Shown one piece after another: positions 48,817-58,082 of a stretch of 64,000 bases of DNA (positions are counted from its first letter, which is position 1; the number at the start of each line of letters is the position of its first letter). Origin of the DNA: Rhodovulum sp. P5 (GTDB taxonomy: Bacteria > Pseudomonadota > Alphaproteobacteria > Rhodobacterales > Rhodobacteraceae); assembly GCF_002079305.1 (NCBI RefSeq), contig NZ_CP015040.1, positions 62,001 to 126,000 on the forward strand, in the 5' to 3' direction. Below the pieces are notes generated by a model, which saw nothing but the letters and a program-made list of their open reading frames with translations, ran no database searches and was not told where the DNA came from. Position numbers and translations under genes: made by a program.

Positions 48817-50172
48817 TCACTCCGCCCGCCCCGCCGCATAGGCGGCCCCGGCGCCGGTTGCGATCTTCAGCGTCGCCCAGGCCTTTGCGGCATCGTTGAC
48901 GGCCGAGGCCGCCGAGATCCGCGCGGACGCGGTGTTGCGATCGGTTTCCAGCAAGTCCAGCAGGGTGCTGGCACCGTTGCGGTAGTTGTCCTGCGCCAGT
49001 GTCAGGGCCTCGCCATACTTGGCGGCCGCGCGGCGCAGGGCTGCGGCGCGCTGGCGATACCGCGACAGGTTCGATTGGGATACCTGTACATCCTCGACCG
49101 CGGCAAGGATCGCGGCGCGCCAGGCGATTTCGGCCTGTCGTGCACGGGACGCGGCGGCATCGCGGCTGGCACGCAGCGCCCCCTGATTGAACAGCGGCAA
49201 GGACAGGCCGGGCCCGAAGGACCATGCCCCCGTCCCGTCGGTGCGAGAGATCGTCCCCGAAAGCGTCAGCGCGGGGTAAAGGTCGGCTTCCGCCATACCG
49301 ACCCCGGCCACGGCCGAGGCGAGATCGGCCTCGGCACTGCGGATATCGGGGCGGTTGCGGAGGAGGTCTGCGGGCACGCCCGTCTTGCTGCCGGGCGGCG
49401 GGCGCAACTGCGGGGCGCCGCGCTGCATCGACGCCCGGATCGGGCCGGCGGGTTCGTTCAGCAGCGTGGCGATCGCAAACACATTCGCATCGAACCCGGC
49501 CGCATATTGCGGCACGGCCGCGCGTGCCGTTTCCAGCAGTGCCTCTGCCTCGGCGCGCTCATAGTCGGTGGCGGCGCCGGCGGCGACCTGATCGCGCGTG
49601 ATCGCAACGGTCTCCTCGCGGGCGGAAACGGTCTGGCGGGCCAGTGCCAGCGCCTCTTGGTAATAGCGCGCGTCGGAATAGGCGGCGACGAGTTCGGCCA
49701 GCCATGCAAGCCGGGTGGTTTCGACCTCGGCCCGCGCCGAAACCAGATCGGCCTCTGCGCCTCCGCGTTCGCGACGGATGCCGCCGAACAGGTCGAAGAC
49801 AAAGGCCGCGCCAAGCTGGGCCGTGTCGGTGGTGGTCGTGGCGATACCATCGCCGCCTGACCGTGTGCTGTTGACATCAAGCCCGCCGCTGAGCGCAGCG
49901 TTCCCCCCGGTGGCGCGCAGCGCGGCCGCGGCCTCGCCAATCCGCTCCGTCGCGGCGATCACGTCAAGGTTCTGCGCAAGGCCCCGCGTCACGAGATCGT
50001 TCAGAAGCGGGTCCCGATAGCTCTGCCACCACGGTTCGGTTGCAACGGCACCCACGCTGGTTGCGTCGCCGCCAACGAAACGGGCCGAAAGCGCAACGTC
50101 GGGACGGTTATAGTCGGGGCCCACGGCGCAGCCTGCCAGGCCGACTGCTAGCAAAAGGACAACGGCTCTCAT
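48817..50172 (-). CDS. RND efflux outer membrane lipoprotein (NodT/OprM type)
   Basis: 451 residues. It starts MRAVVLLLAVGLAGCAVGPD with a lipobox LAGC, so it is a lipid-anchored outer membrane channel. The paired TolC-fold repeats follow, with typical phrases PWWQSYRDPLLNDLV, LGAAFVFDLFGG, RPDIRSAEADLASA and YPALTLSG, then long alpha-helical hairpins. Its start overlaps the stop of the pump gene (ATGA, 50169-50172), so translation is coupled. With the two genes upstream it makes a full tripartite exporter. Confidence 0.92.
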   Translation of the reverse strand: MRAVVLLLAVGLAGCAVGPDYNRPDVALSARFVGGDATSVGAVATEPWWQSYRDPLLNDLVTRGLAQNLDVIAATERIGEAAAALRATGGNAALSGGLDVNSTRSGGDGIATTTTDTAQLGAAFVFDLFGGIRRERGGAEADLVSARAEVETTRLAWLAELVAAYSDARYYQEALALARQTVSAREETVAITRDQVAAGAATDYERAEAEALLETARAAVPQYAAGFDANVFAIATLLNEPAGPIRASMQRGAPQLRPPPGSKTGVPADLLRNRPDIRSAEADLASAVAGVGMAEADLYPALTLSGTISRTDGTGAWSFGPGLSLPLFNQGALRASRDAAASRARQAEIAWRAAILAAVEDVQVSQSNLSRYRQRAAALRRAAAKYGEALTLAQDNYRNGASTLLDLLETDRNTASARISAASAVNDAAKAWATLKIATGAGAAYAAGRAE

Positions 50173-53100
50173 GCGGGAACCTCCCGGCCGCGCCCGAACC
50201 GCCGGGCGGCGCTCAGCACGGCCACATAGAAGACGGGCACCATCAGGATGCCGAAGGCGGCGGAGAACACGATGCCGCCCAGCATGCCGATACCGATGGA
50301 GTTCTGCGCGTTCGCGCCTGCCCCGCTGGCCAGTGCCAAGGGCAGGATGCCAAAGCCGAAGGCAAGCGAGGTCATCAGGATCGGGCGAAGGCGCTGGCGC
50401 GCGGCGTTCCGCGTCGCCTCGATCAGCGACAGGCCACGGTTTCGCAGCGTTTCGGCGAATTCGACGATCAGGATGGCATTGCGGGCGGCAAGGCCGATGG
50501 TCGTCAATAGCCCCACCTTGAAATAGACATCGTTCGACTGCCCCAAGGCCCAGGTTGCCAAGAGCGCCCCCAGAACGCCCACGGGCACCGCCAACATCAC
50601 CGCGAACGGCACGGTCCAGCTTTCGTAAAGCGCGGCGAGGGCGAGAAACACCACCAGCATCGACAGCGCGTAAAGCAGCGGCTCCTGATTGCCCGACAGC
50701 CGTTCCTGATAGGACAGCCCCGTCCATGCCGCGCCATATCCGCCGTCGAGATCGGCGACGAGGTCTTCCATCACCTCCATCCCGATGCCGGAACTGACCC
50801 CTTGCGCCGCTGCGCCCGAAATCTCCATCGCGCGGGTGCCGCCATAGCGGGTCAGCGAGGGCGTGACCGCATCCCAGACCCGCGTCACGAAAGCCGAAAG
50901 CGGCACCATCTCGCCATCGGAATTGCGGACATACCAGGCGTCGATATCGCCGGGCTGCATCCGGTAGGGCGCGTCGCCCTGCACGATGACCTCTCGCAGA
51001 TCGTTGCCCAGCGGGAAGTCGTTGACATAGGTGCCCGCGAAAACGGTGGCCAGCATCGTGTTGACATCGGACAGGGAGACCCCCAGCGCCTCGGCCTTCT
51101 GCTGGTCGATCTCGAGCTTCAGCGCGGGTTTGCTGGCCTCGTCATTGCCGCGCAGATTTGTCACGCGCCCGTCCCCCGTGGCGGCGGCGACCAGCGCATC
51201 GGCGGCTTCTTTCAGGGCGGCCTGGCCGGTCCCTGCCTGATCGACCAGATACATGGTAAAGCCCGACGAGGTGCCCATGCCGGGGATCGCGGGTGGCTGC
51301 ATGAAGATGACCTGCCCGTGCCGGTTCTGGAAGAACGCGCCATTGGCCTGTGTCGCAATGGTGCCGGCATCCAGATCGCGCGCGGCATAGTCCTTGAGCT
51401 TGACGAACATCATCGCGCTGTTCTGCCCGCTGCCCCCGAAGCTGAACCCCACCGCGGCGAACACCGAATCCACGACATCCGATCGCTCGGTCAGCATGTA
51501 GTCTTCGATCGCGGCAACGGCGGCCTCGGTCTGCTGGGTCGTCGCGCTTTGGGGCAGTTCGATCATGGTCATCAGAACGCCCTGATCCTCGGACGGTAGA
51601 AAGGAGGACGGCACCTCGCGATAGACCAGCCAGCCGCCGGCCCCGATGGCTGCCAGCACGATCAGCATGCGGAAGGGGCGCGCGGACAGGCGCCCGACGG
51701 CACCGGCATATCCGTCTGTCGTCCGGTCGAGACCCCGGTTGAACCAGCGCAGCGGCGCAAAGCGGGTCGGGCCGTGGGACGGTTTCAAAAGATGCGCACA
51801 CATCGCGGGCGTCAGGATCAGCGCCACGGCGAGCGAAAGAACCATGGCCGAGATGATCGTGACCGAGAACTGACGATAGATCACCCCGGTAGAACCCGAC
51901 ATGAACGCCATCGGCAGGAACACCGCCGACAGCACCACGACGATGCCCACCAGTGCCCCCGAGATCTCGTGCATGCTTTTCTCGGTGGCTTCCATCGAGC
52001 TCAGCCCCTCTTCGGCCATCACCCGCTCGACATTCTCGACCACGACGATGGCGTCATCGACCAGCAGGCCGATGGCCAGCACCAGCGCGAACATGCTGAG
52101 CGTGTTGATCGACATGCCAAGGGCGGCCAGAATGCCAAAAGTGCCCAGCAGGACGACCGGCACCGCGATGGTCGGGATCAGCGTTGCGCGCCAGTTCTGA
52201 AGGAACAGAAGGATCACGAGGAACACCAGAACGATGGCCTCGGCCAACGTGTGATAGACCTGATTGATCGACTCCTCGACAAAGGGCGAGGTGTCGTAGG
52301 GATATTCGACCGTGATGCCGTCGGGCAGCGACGGGATCAGCCCGTCGATCACCGCGCGCACCCGTTCGGCCGTTTCCACCGCATTTGCGCCGGTGGCAAG
52401 GTTCACGCCGAAACCCGCCGCGGGCTTGCCATTATACCGGCTGGAACTGCCATAGCTTTCCTGCGCCAGTTCCACCCGGGCCACGTCGTTGAGATAGACG
52501 CTGGAGCCGTCTTCGTTGGTCTTCAGCAGGATGCGCTCGAAATCCTCGACCGAGGTCAGTTGCGACTGCGCCGAGAGCGACACGGTCATCTGCTGCCCCT
52601 TTACCACCGGCTGCGCGCCCAGCGACCCCACGGTCACGTTGGTATTCTGTTCCGACACGGCGGAGGTCACATCGGCGGGCGTCAACTGGTACTTGTAGAG
52701 CTTCGCAGGGTCGAGCCAGATGCGCATCGCATATAGCGTGCCGAAGACGTTGATCGAACCCACACCCTCGGTCCGCTGGATCGCATCCTCGAAGGTGGAG
52801 CCCAGGATATCCCCCAGCTCGACAGAGCTGCGCGTGCCGTCGTCGGCGACCAGCGCCCCGACCATCAGGATCGACGAGGTGGAGCGGTTCACGCGCACCC
52901 CTTGCTGGGTCACGCTGGTGGGCAGTTGCGACTGCACCAGTTGCAGCTTGTTCTGGACCTGCACCTGCGCCATGTCCGGATCGACGCTGTCATCGAAGGT
53001 AAGCGAGACGCTGCCCGACCCTTCGGACGAGGTCGATGTCATGTAGATCAGCCCGTCGAGCCCGGTCATCCCGTCCTCGATTACGCTGGTGACCGAGTTT

Positions 53101-53273
53101 TCGACCGTTTCGGCAGAGGCGCCGGAATAGGTCGCCGAAATCCGCACCGTGGTGGGCGCGATATCCGGGTATTGCGAAATCGGCAGGCTGGTCAGGCCAA
53201 AGCCGCCGGCCAGCATGGTGACGATGGCCAGAACCCAGGCAAAGACCGGGCGGCGGATGAAGAAGGCTGCCAT
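50169..53273 (-). CDS. RND multidrug efflux pump, inner membrane subunit (AcrB/MexB type)
   Basis: 1034 residues, close to the 1040-1050 of AcrB. It opens MAAFFIRRPVFAWVLAIVTM. The proton relay is present: two Asp in LAIGLLVDDAIVVVENVERV (helix 4) and a Lys in VYFKVGLLTTIGLAARNAIL (helix 10). Twelve helices and the two large periplasmic loops are as expected for the hydrophobe/amphiphile exporter branch. It exports drugs, bile-like compounds or solvents, driven by protons; the substrate is unknown. The adaptor gene ends 3 bp upstream, and the channel gene overlaps downstream. Confidence 0.95.
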   Translation of the reverse strand: MAAFFIRRPVFAWVLAIVTMLAGGFGLTSLPISQYPDIAPTTVRISATYSGASAETVENSVTSVIEDGMTGLDGLIYMTSTSSEGSGSVSLTFDDSVDPDMAQVQVQNKLQLVQSQLPTSVTQQGVRVNRSTSSILMVGALVADDGTRSSVELGDILGSTFEDAIQRTEGVGSINVFGTLYAMRIWLDPAKLYKYQLTPADVTSAVSEQNTNVTVGSLGAQPVVKGQQMTVSLSAQSQLTSVEDFERILLKTNEDGSSVYLNDVARVELAQESYGSSSRYNGKPAAGFGVNLATGANAVETAERVRAVIDGLIPSLPDGITVEYPYDTSPFVEESINQVYHTLAEAIVLVFLVILLFLQNWRATLIPTIAVPVVLLGTFGILAALGMSINTLSMFALVLAIGLLVDDAIVVVENVERVMAEEGLSSMEATEKSMHEISGALVGIVVVLSAVFLPMAFMSGSTGVIYRQFSVTIISAMVLSLAVALILTPAMCAHLLKPSHGPTRFAPLRWFNRGLDRTTDGYAGAVGRLSARPFRMLIVLAAIGAGGWLVYREVPSSFLPSEDQGVLMTMIELPQSATTQQTEAAVAAIEDYMLTERSDVVDSVFAAVGFSFGGSGQNSAMMFVKLKDYAARDLDAGTIATQANGAFFQNRHGQVIFMQPPAIPGMGTSSGFTMYLVDQAGTGQAALKEAADALVAAATGDGRVTNLRGNDEASKPALKLEIDQQKAEALGVSLSDVNTMLATVFAGTYVNDFPLGNDLREVIVQGDAPYRMQPGDIDAWYVRNSDGEMVPLSAFVTRVWDAVTPSLTRYGGTRAMEISGAAAQGVSSGIGMEVMEDLVADLDGGYGAAWTGLSYQERLSGNQEPLLYALSMLVVFLALAALYESWTVPFAVMLAVPVGVLGALLATWALGQSNDVYFKVGLLTTIGLAARNAILIVEFAETLRNRGLSLIEATRNAARQRLRPILMTSLAFGFGILPLALASGAGANAQNSIGIGMLGGIVFSAAFGILMVPVFYVAVLSAARRFGRGREVPA

Positions 53274-53276
53274 GGA

Positions 53277-54455
53277 TCAGTCCTCCGCCGTCGCGGTGGC
53301 GGCGTCCTGCACCAGCCCGTTTTCATCGATGGTCACGGCCACGGGCGCAACCGCCTGCCCCGCGGTCAGGGACTTCAACCCATCGACGATCAGCCGGTCG
53401 CCCGGCGCCAGCCCGTCACTGACGATCCAGTTGCTCTCATGGGTGCCGGCCTCGGTAAGGTTGCGCTGCTCTGCGGTGCCGTCAGGCCCCACAACGAATG
53501 CCGTCAGCATCCCCGAATTCTGTCGTTCGGCCGCGCGCTGGGGCACAAGAAAGGCATCGACCGTGCCGATCGTCACCTCACCCCGCACGAACATGCCGGG
53601 CAGGATCATCCGGTCGGGATTGTCGAACTGGAAGCGCACCGGGAAGGTGCCTGTCGACGTGGCCACGCTGATGCCGGGGGTGACGAGCTTTCCGCCGCCT
53701 TCGTAAACCTGCCCGTCTTCCAGAACCAGCCGCGCCTCAAGCCGGTCGTTCATGGTCAGCGTGCCGGCATCGATCTGGCCGCGCAGCGACAAAAGCCGCG
53801 TGCTGGTCTCGACCATGTCGACATAGATCGGATCAAGCCGGGTGATGGTGGTCAGCGCATCGCTTTGCCCCGCGCTGACCAGATCGCCGACCGACACCGC
53901 GGCCACATCGGGCACCCCGGCAATCGGGCTGATGATGGTCGTCCACGAAAGCTGGGTTTGCGAATAGTCGAGCGCGGCCTGTGCCGCGTCGAGCGTTGCC
54001 TCGGCCTCGGCCAGCGTGGCGCGGGCGGTTTCGACCTCGGCCTCGGTATAGCCCTTGTCCACCAGTTTCACGGCCCGGTCATAGGCGGCGCGCGCCACCG
54101 GCAGATTGGCTTCGGCCTTGGCCAGATCGGACCGATCCGCGGCGACCGCAGCGCGATAGGCCGCGTCGTCGATCCGGAACATCGGGTCACCGACCTTCAG
54201 CGGTTGGCCGGGGGTATAAAGAATATCCTCGATCACCCCGTCGACACGGGGGCGCAAATCGACCTGCTGATAGGCCACGGCGCGGCCGGGCAGGGTGACG
54301 ACCTGGGGAACCGCCTGCCGCGCCAAGGTTATGACGCCCACCTGCATCGGCGGCGGGGCAGCCTCCTGCGCGAAACTCGTGGCGGCCGCCATCACGACAG
54401 CCGCGGTCACAAGGAATGAACGGATCGTCAAACGACCCCGGGCAACAGCAGCCAT
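53277..54455 (-). CDS. RND efflux periplasmic adaptor (AcrA/MexA type)
   Basis: 392 residues from the ATG at 54455, with AGAGG before it; 13 extra residues upstream would overlap the operator. N-terminal signal sequence MAAVARGRLTIRSFLVTAAV, cleaved near SFAQEA. The lipoyl half-domain (VDLRPRVDGVIEDILYTPGQ and LVSAGQ), a long coiled-coil hairpin (AKAEANLPVARAAYDRAVKL, ARATLAEAEATLDAAQAALD) and the beta-barrel and membrane-proximal domains are in order. It has no lipobox Cys, so it is probably a soluble or transiently anchored adaptor. It is the first gene of the three-gene efflux operon. Confidence 0.92.
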   Translation of the reverse strand: MAAVARGRLTIRSFLVTAAVVMAAATSFAQEAAPPPMQVGVITLARQAVPQVVTLPGRAVAYQQVDLRPRVDGVIEDILYTPGQPLKVGDPMFRIDDAAYRAAVAADRSDLAKAEANLPVARAAYDRAVKLVDKGYTEAEVETARATLAEAEATLDAAQAALDYSQTQLSWTTIISPIAGVPDVAAVSVGDLVSAGQSDALTTITRLDPIYVDMVETSTRLLSLRGQIDAGTLTMNDRLEARLVLEDGQVYEGGGKLVTPGISVATSTGTFPVRFQFDNPDRMILPGMFVRGEVTIGTVDAFLVPQRAAERQNSGMLTAFVVGPDGTAEQRNLTEAGTHESNWIVSDGLAPGDRLIVDGLKSLTAGQAVAPVAVTIDENGLVQDAATATAED

Positions 54456-54476
54456 TGAAACCTCTTGAGTGAAACG

Positions 54477-54521
54477 CTTGCAGTAGAATTCCAAATATGT
54501 ATACTTTGCACAGACTGCAAG
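54477..54521. promoter_or_regulatory. Symmetric divergent operator/promoter, efflux operon and tetR
   Basis: CTTGCAGT (54477-54484) and ACTGCAAG (54514-54521) form a perfect inverted repeat with a 29-bp spacer. Reading right, TTGCAG (54478-54483), 16 bp and TATACT (54500-54505) make a good promoter for tetR. Reading left, the mirror TTGCAG in the other arm provides a -35 for the adaptor gene. A tighter dyad TTGCA-N5-TGCAA (54506-54520) fits a TetR-family operator. A regulator bound here would block both promoters, giving auto-repression. Confidence 0.65.
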
Positions 54522-54530
54522 AAAGATGCC

Positions 54531-55145
54531 ATGACGCTTTCGTTACGCGAACGCCGCCGGCGCCAGACAGAGCGCGAGATACAGGCCGCCACCCTCGACC
54601 TCGCTCGAACCGAGGGCGGGCTGGATTCCGTGACGGTTGAGGCAATCGCCGAACGCGCCGGCATCAGCCCGCGCACCTTCTTCAACTACTACCCGCACAA
54701 GGAGGCCGCGGTTCTGGGCCGCCCACCGGGGTTCCCGCCCGAGGCGCTGGAAACCCTGCGAACGGGCCAAGGCGCGTTGGTCGCGGATCTGAAACCCTTT
54801 CTCGAAGCACATCTGGCCCAGATCGAGGACGACCGATCCACCCTGAACGCAATCTTCGATCTCGGCCGCAGCAGTGGCAGGGTGAAGCTCCTGCTCGACC
54901 GGTTCCTGATGGAGCGGACCGACGACCTGTCCGATTGCCTTTCCGGGCGACTGCCCGACCTGCCGCCCCGCCGGCACAGGTTGCTTGCCGAATGGGCACT
55001 GCGCCTCAGCGGCGACGCCATCGGCCACTGGGCGTCCGGCGAGTCCAAAGACCTCTCCACCGCCCTGCAAAGGGCATGGGAAGATCACGCCGCGGTGGCG
55101 GACATGCTGTTCGACAGCGTCCCGCCGCGCATCAGACAGCCGTGA
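54531..55145 (+). CDS. TetR-family transcriptional regulator of the efflux operon
   Basis: 204 residues from the ATG at 54531. The TetR helix-turn-helix is at about residues 35-62 (TVEAIAERAGISPRTFFNYY followed by PHKEAAV), then an all-helical ligand domain. It is divergent from the efflux operon, with the symmetric site between them, so local repression of the pump and of itself is the likely role, released by a pump substrate. Ligand unknown. A run of basic residues (RERRRRQTEREIQ) starts the DNA-binding domain. Confidence 0.88.
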   Translation: MTLSLRERRRRQTEREIQAATLDLARTEGGLDSVTVEAIAERAGISPRTFFNYYPHKEAAVLGRPPGFPPEALETLRTGQGALVADLKPFLEAHLAQIEDDRSTLNAIFDLGRSSGRVKLLLDRFLMERTDDLSDCLSGRLPDLPPRRHRLLAEWALRLSGDAIGHWASGESKDLSTALQRAWEDHAAVADMLFDSVPPRIRQP

Positions 55146-55780
55146 CAGCCGGTCATCTGGCCAAATTCATCTCGAATATCGTCGTCTTCCGCTGCCTGCG
55201 CAGGGGAATGGCGCCGGACCCGCCCATTGGGAGCGCAACGTGGGGTAGGGGCCTCTCCGTTCGGGCTACGCCTTCCCAACGAGTGCCCAGCCCCGCCTTC
55301 TCATCCTCGTTGACGCTGGAGTCTCCCACTGTTTACCGGGCTGCGAGTTTGTTACGATACGGGGTTCAAGGTGGGGAAGGCTGACGCGGTCAAGCCGAAT
55401 GTCAAAAAGCGCTGCCAGTTCCGGGTGAACGACAGCCAGCTGGGCGTGTTGGGGCAGAGTCTTACGGAATAGAGTATGCTCCAGTGTACGAAGTGCACAT
55501 AATATCTTGATATGGGCGGTCGCGCCGGGACCGCAGTCGCCCGCGCGAGAGGTGTCGTGCCCGCGGGGGCAGGGGAGCCCTACTCCGTGAGGTCGGTGAC
55601 GGGGTGCTTGTCATGGCCGGGCAGGTGCGAAAACGACCGGGGATACTTATGGATCAGCGGGCCTTTTATCCTTTCCATCAGATATAGGCCCCGTGCCTGA
55701 TCCCTGCGGATGGCCGCAAGAGCGACCCGCCTAGGGTGAGCCGCCCAGGCGGGGCGGCTCTGGACGCCGCGACAGCGCCC
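55146..55780. other. 635-bp gap without a supported gene
   Basis: No gene is supported. A 52-codon open stretch at 55314-55472 reads coding-like (…LPLFTGLRV… to …GVLGQSLTE) and faintly recalls the Arg box of tyrosine recombinases, but it has no start and I do not rely on it. The segment closes with a hairpin at 55738-55760. Confidence 0.35.
55738..55760 (-). terminator. Hairpin after the leftward four-gene envelope operon
   Basis: GAGCCGCCC (55738-55746) pairs perfectly with GGGCGGCTC (55752-55760), 20 bp past the stop of the last leftward gene. No T-run follows, so it is a candidate terminator only. Confidence 0.45.
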
Positions 55781-56974
55781 TCATTTGCTGAAGAACGGGA
55801 TCTCGATCTCCTCGCCAACCCGCATGACCGGCGTCATCGATCGGCTTCCGTCATTGGTTTCGATGCCGACCGTGATGCCGCCTGCACCGTCGGCAATGCC
55901 GATCATGGTGACCTTTCCGCCCACGACAGGAAGCGTCACGCGCTGGCGCGCATGCGTGAGTTCGATCTCGTAGCTGAAATCGTCGCTCACGATCATCACC
56001 CGGTCACCGTCCTCGGCGTCCGTATCGTAGACCTGCACGGAGGCCAGTTGCATCTCCCCCTGAAGGATCTTGGCACGGACAGTGGTTGCAAGGTGATCGG
56101 GAAGCGCCAGATCATTCAGCATCTCGAACTGGCGGGCGGTCTCCGCACGCGGCAGGAAGACGGCTTCCGAAATCTCGAAAAAGGCAGGCGCCCTGTCTTC
56201 GGGACGCCGTTCGAATACGCCGTGGCCGTCTTCGCGCCGCTCCAAGACCCGCTGAAGGCATTCGTCGAGATCTCTCGTCCAAGTCGCCAGCACGCCTCCC
56301 ATTTCAGCCAGGCGCAGGCTGGTATAGCGTTCCAGCATCGCCTCGTGCTGGGGCCGCACAAAGCCGTCATCAATAGAGCAGACATGCACGCGCGTGCCAT
56401 CCAGCGTATCTTTCAGCCCCCGGGTGCCGTACGGCGTCTCCTGCACCGCCAGATCGAGGACTGCATCATTGGGAAAACGGTCGACGGTATTGTTTTGCGG
56501 ATCGCGCGCATCGAATCTGCGCGGAGAACCGATGATCATCACCTCGGGATGCTCGCGCGCACGGCGCGGAAGCGCCGAGATGATGTCCTGGAGCCCGACC
56601 TGGTTGGGCAAGATCACATCGGCGGCCTGCCCCCTCTGGAAGGCGTCGCGGCCATGGGCCTGGATTTCGGCGACGGCCGGTCCGAAAAACTCACGCCGCC
56701 AGGCGGGATGGGCCGGCATGTAGATCGGTGTTTCGAGATCGACGATCCGGGCTCCACCCGGACTCGCGCTGATCTCCAAATGCGTTTCGGGCGGAAGCGC
56801 TTCGAGAAGTCGCATCTGAAGGTCATAGGTCGCTTTCGCCGCCGCGGCGTCGCTTGCGGCCGGAACAATGACCAGGATTTTGTCCTTGGCTTCTGCCGCG
56901 GCAGGATCGAGCATGGTGACCGTGAGCACCGTGACAGCAGTCGCTGCGAGGGTCTTGAGAGTTTGAAACGTCAT
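55781..56974 (-). CDS. Exported protein with vWA-like fold but no MIDAS, function unknown
   Basis: 397 residues from the ATG at 56974 with GGAGAA upstream. A signal peptide is clear (MTFQTLKTLAATAVTVLTVT, cleavage near AAAEA). After it comes DKILVIVPAASDAAAAKATY, placed like the first strand and helix of a von Willebrand A domain, but the metal-binding DxSxS is replaced by PAASD. Later strands fit the same fold: HPEVMIIGSPRRFD (about residue 139) and GTRVHVCSIDDGFV followed by LRLAEMGGVLATWTRDLDEC (about 198-235), the usual vWA end. The C-terminal 130 residues are beta-rich. I read it as a degenerate vWA-like periplasmic protein, by pattern only. Last gene of a four-gene operon. Confidence 0.55.
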   Translation of the reverse strand: MTFQTLKTLAATAVTVLTVTMLDPAAAEAKDKILVIVPAASDAAAAKATYDLQMRLLEALPPETHLEISASPGGARIVDLETPIYMPAHPAWRREFFGPAVAEIQAHGRDAFQRGQAADVILPNQVGLQDIISALPRRAREHPEVMIIGSPRRFDARDPQNNTVDRFPNDAVLDLAVQETPYGTRGLKDTLDGTRVHVCSIDDGFVRPQHEAMLERYTSLRLAEMGGVLATWTRDLDECLQRVLERREDGHGVFERRPEDRAPAFFEISEAVFLPRAETARQFEMLNDLALPDHLATTVRAKILQGEMQLASVQVYDTDAEDGDRVMIVSDDFSYEIELTHARQRVTLPVVGGKVTMIGIADGAGGITVGIETNDGSRSMTPVMRVGEEIEIPFFSK

Positions 56975-57035
56975 GGTCCGCTTCTCCGGTTCGGGGTCTT
57001 GCACCGGCACTTTCCGTGCCGGCGCGCTTGATACT

Positions 57036-58070
57036 TCAGTGGCTCAATTGTTCGCGAATGATCCGCGCACGGGATTCGGCGATCGTCGCATCGAGCGCGG
57101 CCTTCTCGGCCCTCATGGCCTCGCTCGAATTGGCCGCGATCAGCTCCAGGCGGCTCTCGCACTCCGCCTTTTCCCGTTTCGCCTGACGCAGCTCCTGCTC
57201 CAACTCTTCCCGCTCCGTCATCGCCTTCTTGCGGTCTGCGGTCTTGAGCTCGTGATACTCGGTCCGGCGGCAGGTGACCGGGAGAATCTTCCGTTCCGCG
57301 TAGAGCGCCGAGGCAATGCATCCAGCCGAGAGCAGAGTTTCCGCCGCGAGATGGCCGAACAGCGAAAAGGCGAAAAGGCCCTTCTCCCTGACCCAGGAGA
57401 CGATCCCCAAGTCGTGGGACCCCGATTGCGTCGGGTCGAAACCGGCACCCAGCATTCCTGCGGCCGCCGGCGGTGCGCCATATCGCGCCGCCATCGCACC
57501 GGCCCAGCAGAAGAAGGCAAGCGCACCGGACCCGAGCAGCAGGGTCGTGCGACGCTCGACCTTCCGAACGTCGCTGGGAATCAACGCCCATGACGATAGC
57601 GTGCCGGATCCCAAGAAAAGCGGTCCCGCCGCCAGGCCGGCAAGCCAGGGGTTCCTTGACATTTGGTAGCTATGTTCGCCCATGGATACTGCCAAAAAGG
57701 CCGTTCCCATGAACGGCGCAGCAATTGCGACAGTCACCTTTAACCCGTTATAGACGCGCTGCCAGAACGACTGGCGGAGCCCCGCCTCGGCCTTTTCGCG
57801 GGGGATGAGGTGTTCGGTCAGACCCATGCTGAGGTCCCGATCAAGACCGTCGATAATTCGGTTTATTTGGGCAAGGTTCTGGTCGAGTTCGCGAATACAC
57901 TCCGTATTGTATACGATCCGGCCTTGAAGGCAGGCCTTTGCGTGAAGATCCCCGAGAGCCTCGGGGATGTCTGGATCATGCGAAACGCTTGAACGCGCGA
58001 TCGTGTCTTCATCCGGAAGCGGGCCGAGCGCGCTGATATACTCCTTCGGCGTGAGCTTCATGTCGTTCAT
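57036..58070 (-). CDS. Four-helix membrane protein with long C-terminal coiled coil, function unknown
   Basis: 344 residues. An N-terminal helical cytosolic part is followed by about four membrane helices (about 110-130, 147-166, 175-196, 232-252). From about residue 265 to the end a strong coiled coil (EREELEQELRQAKREKAECE and KAALDATIAESRARIIREQL) faces the cytosol if the N-terminus is inside. I recognise no family. GGAG lies 7 bases before the ATG at 58070. Second-to-last gene of the leftward operon: 12 bp from the Pro-rich gene, 61 bp from the vWA-like gene. Confidence 0.6.
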   Translation of the reverse strand: MNDMKLTPKEYISALGPLPDEDTIARSSVSHDPDIPEALGDLHAKACLQGRIVYNTECIRELDQNLAQINRIIDGLDRDLSMGLTEHLIPREKAEAGLRQSFWQRVYNGLKVTVAIAAPFMGTAFLAVSMGEHSYQMSRNPWLAGLAAGPLFLGSGTLSSWALIPSDVRKVERRTTLLLGSGALAFFCWAGAMAARYGAPPAAAGMLGAGFDPTQSGSHDLGIVSWVREKGLFAFSLFGHLAAETLLSAGCIASALYAERKILPVTCRRTEYHELKTADRKKAMTEREELEQELRQAKREKAECESRLELIAANSSEAMRAEKAALDATIAESRARIIREQLSH

Positions 58071-58082
58071 TTGGATTCTCCA

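Noticed and set aside
50169..53273. RND operon as exporter of the RTX proteins
   Set aside because: Sequence is of the hydrophobe/amphiphile drug-efflux branch with a proton relay; RTX proteins use ABC-type exporters.
55314..55472. Possible tyrosine recombinase remnant (LPLFTGLRV)
   Set aside because: Only one short box-like string, no Glu/Leu that normally follow it, no His or Tyr boxes and no start codon.
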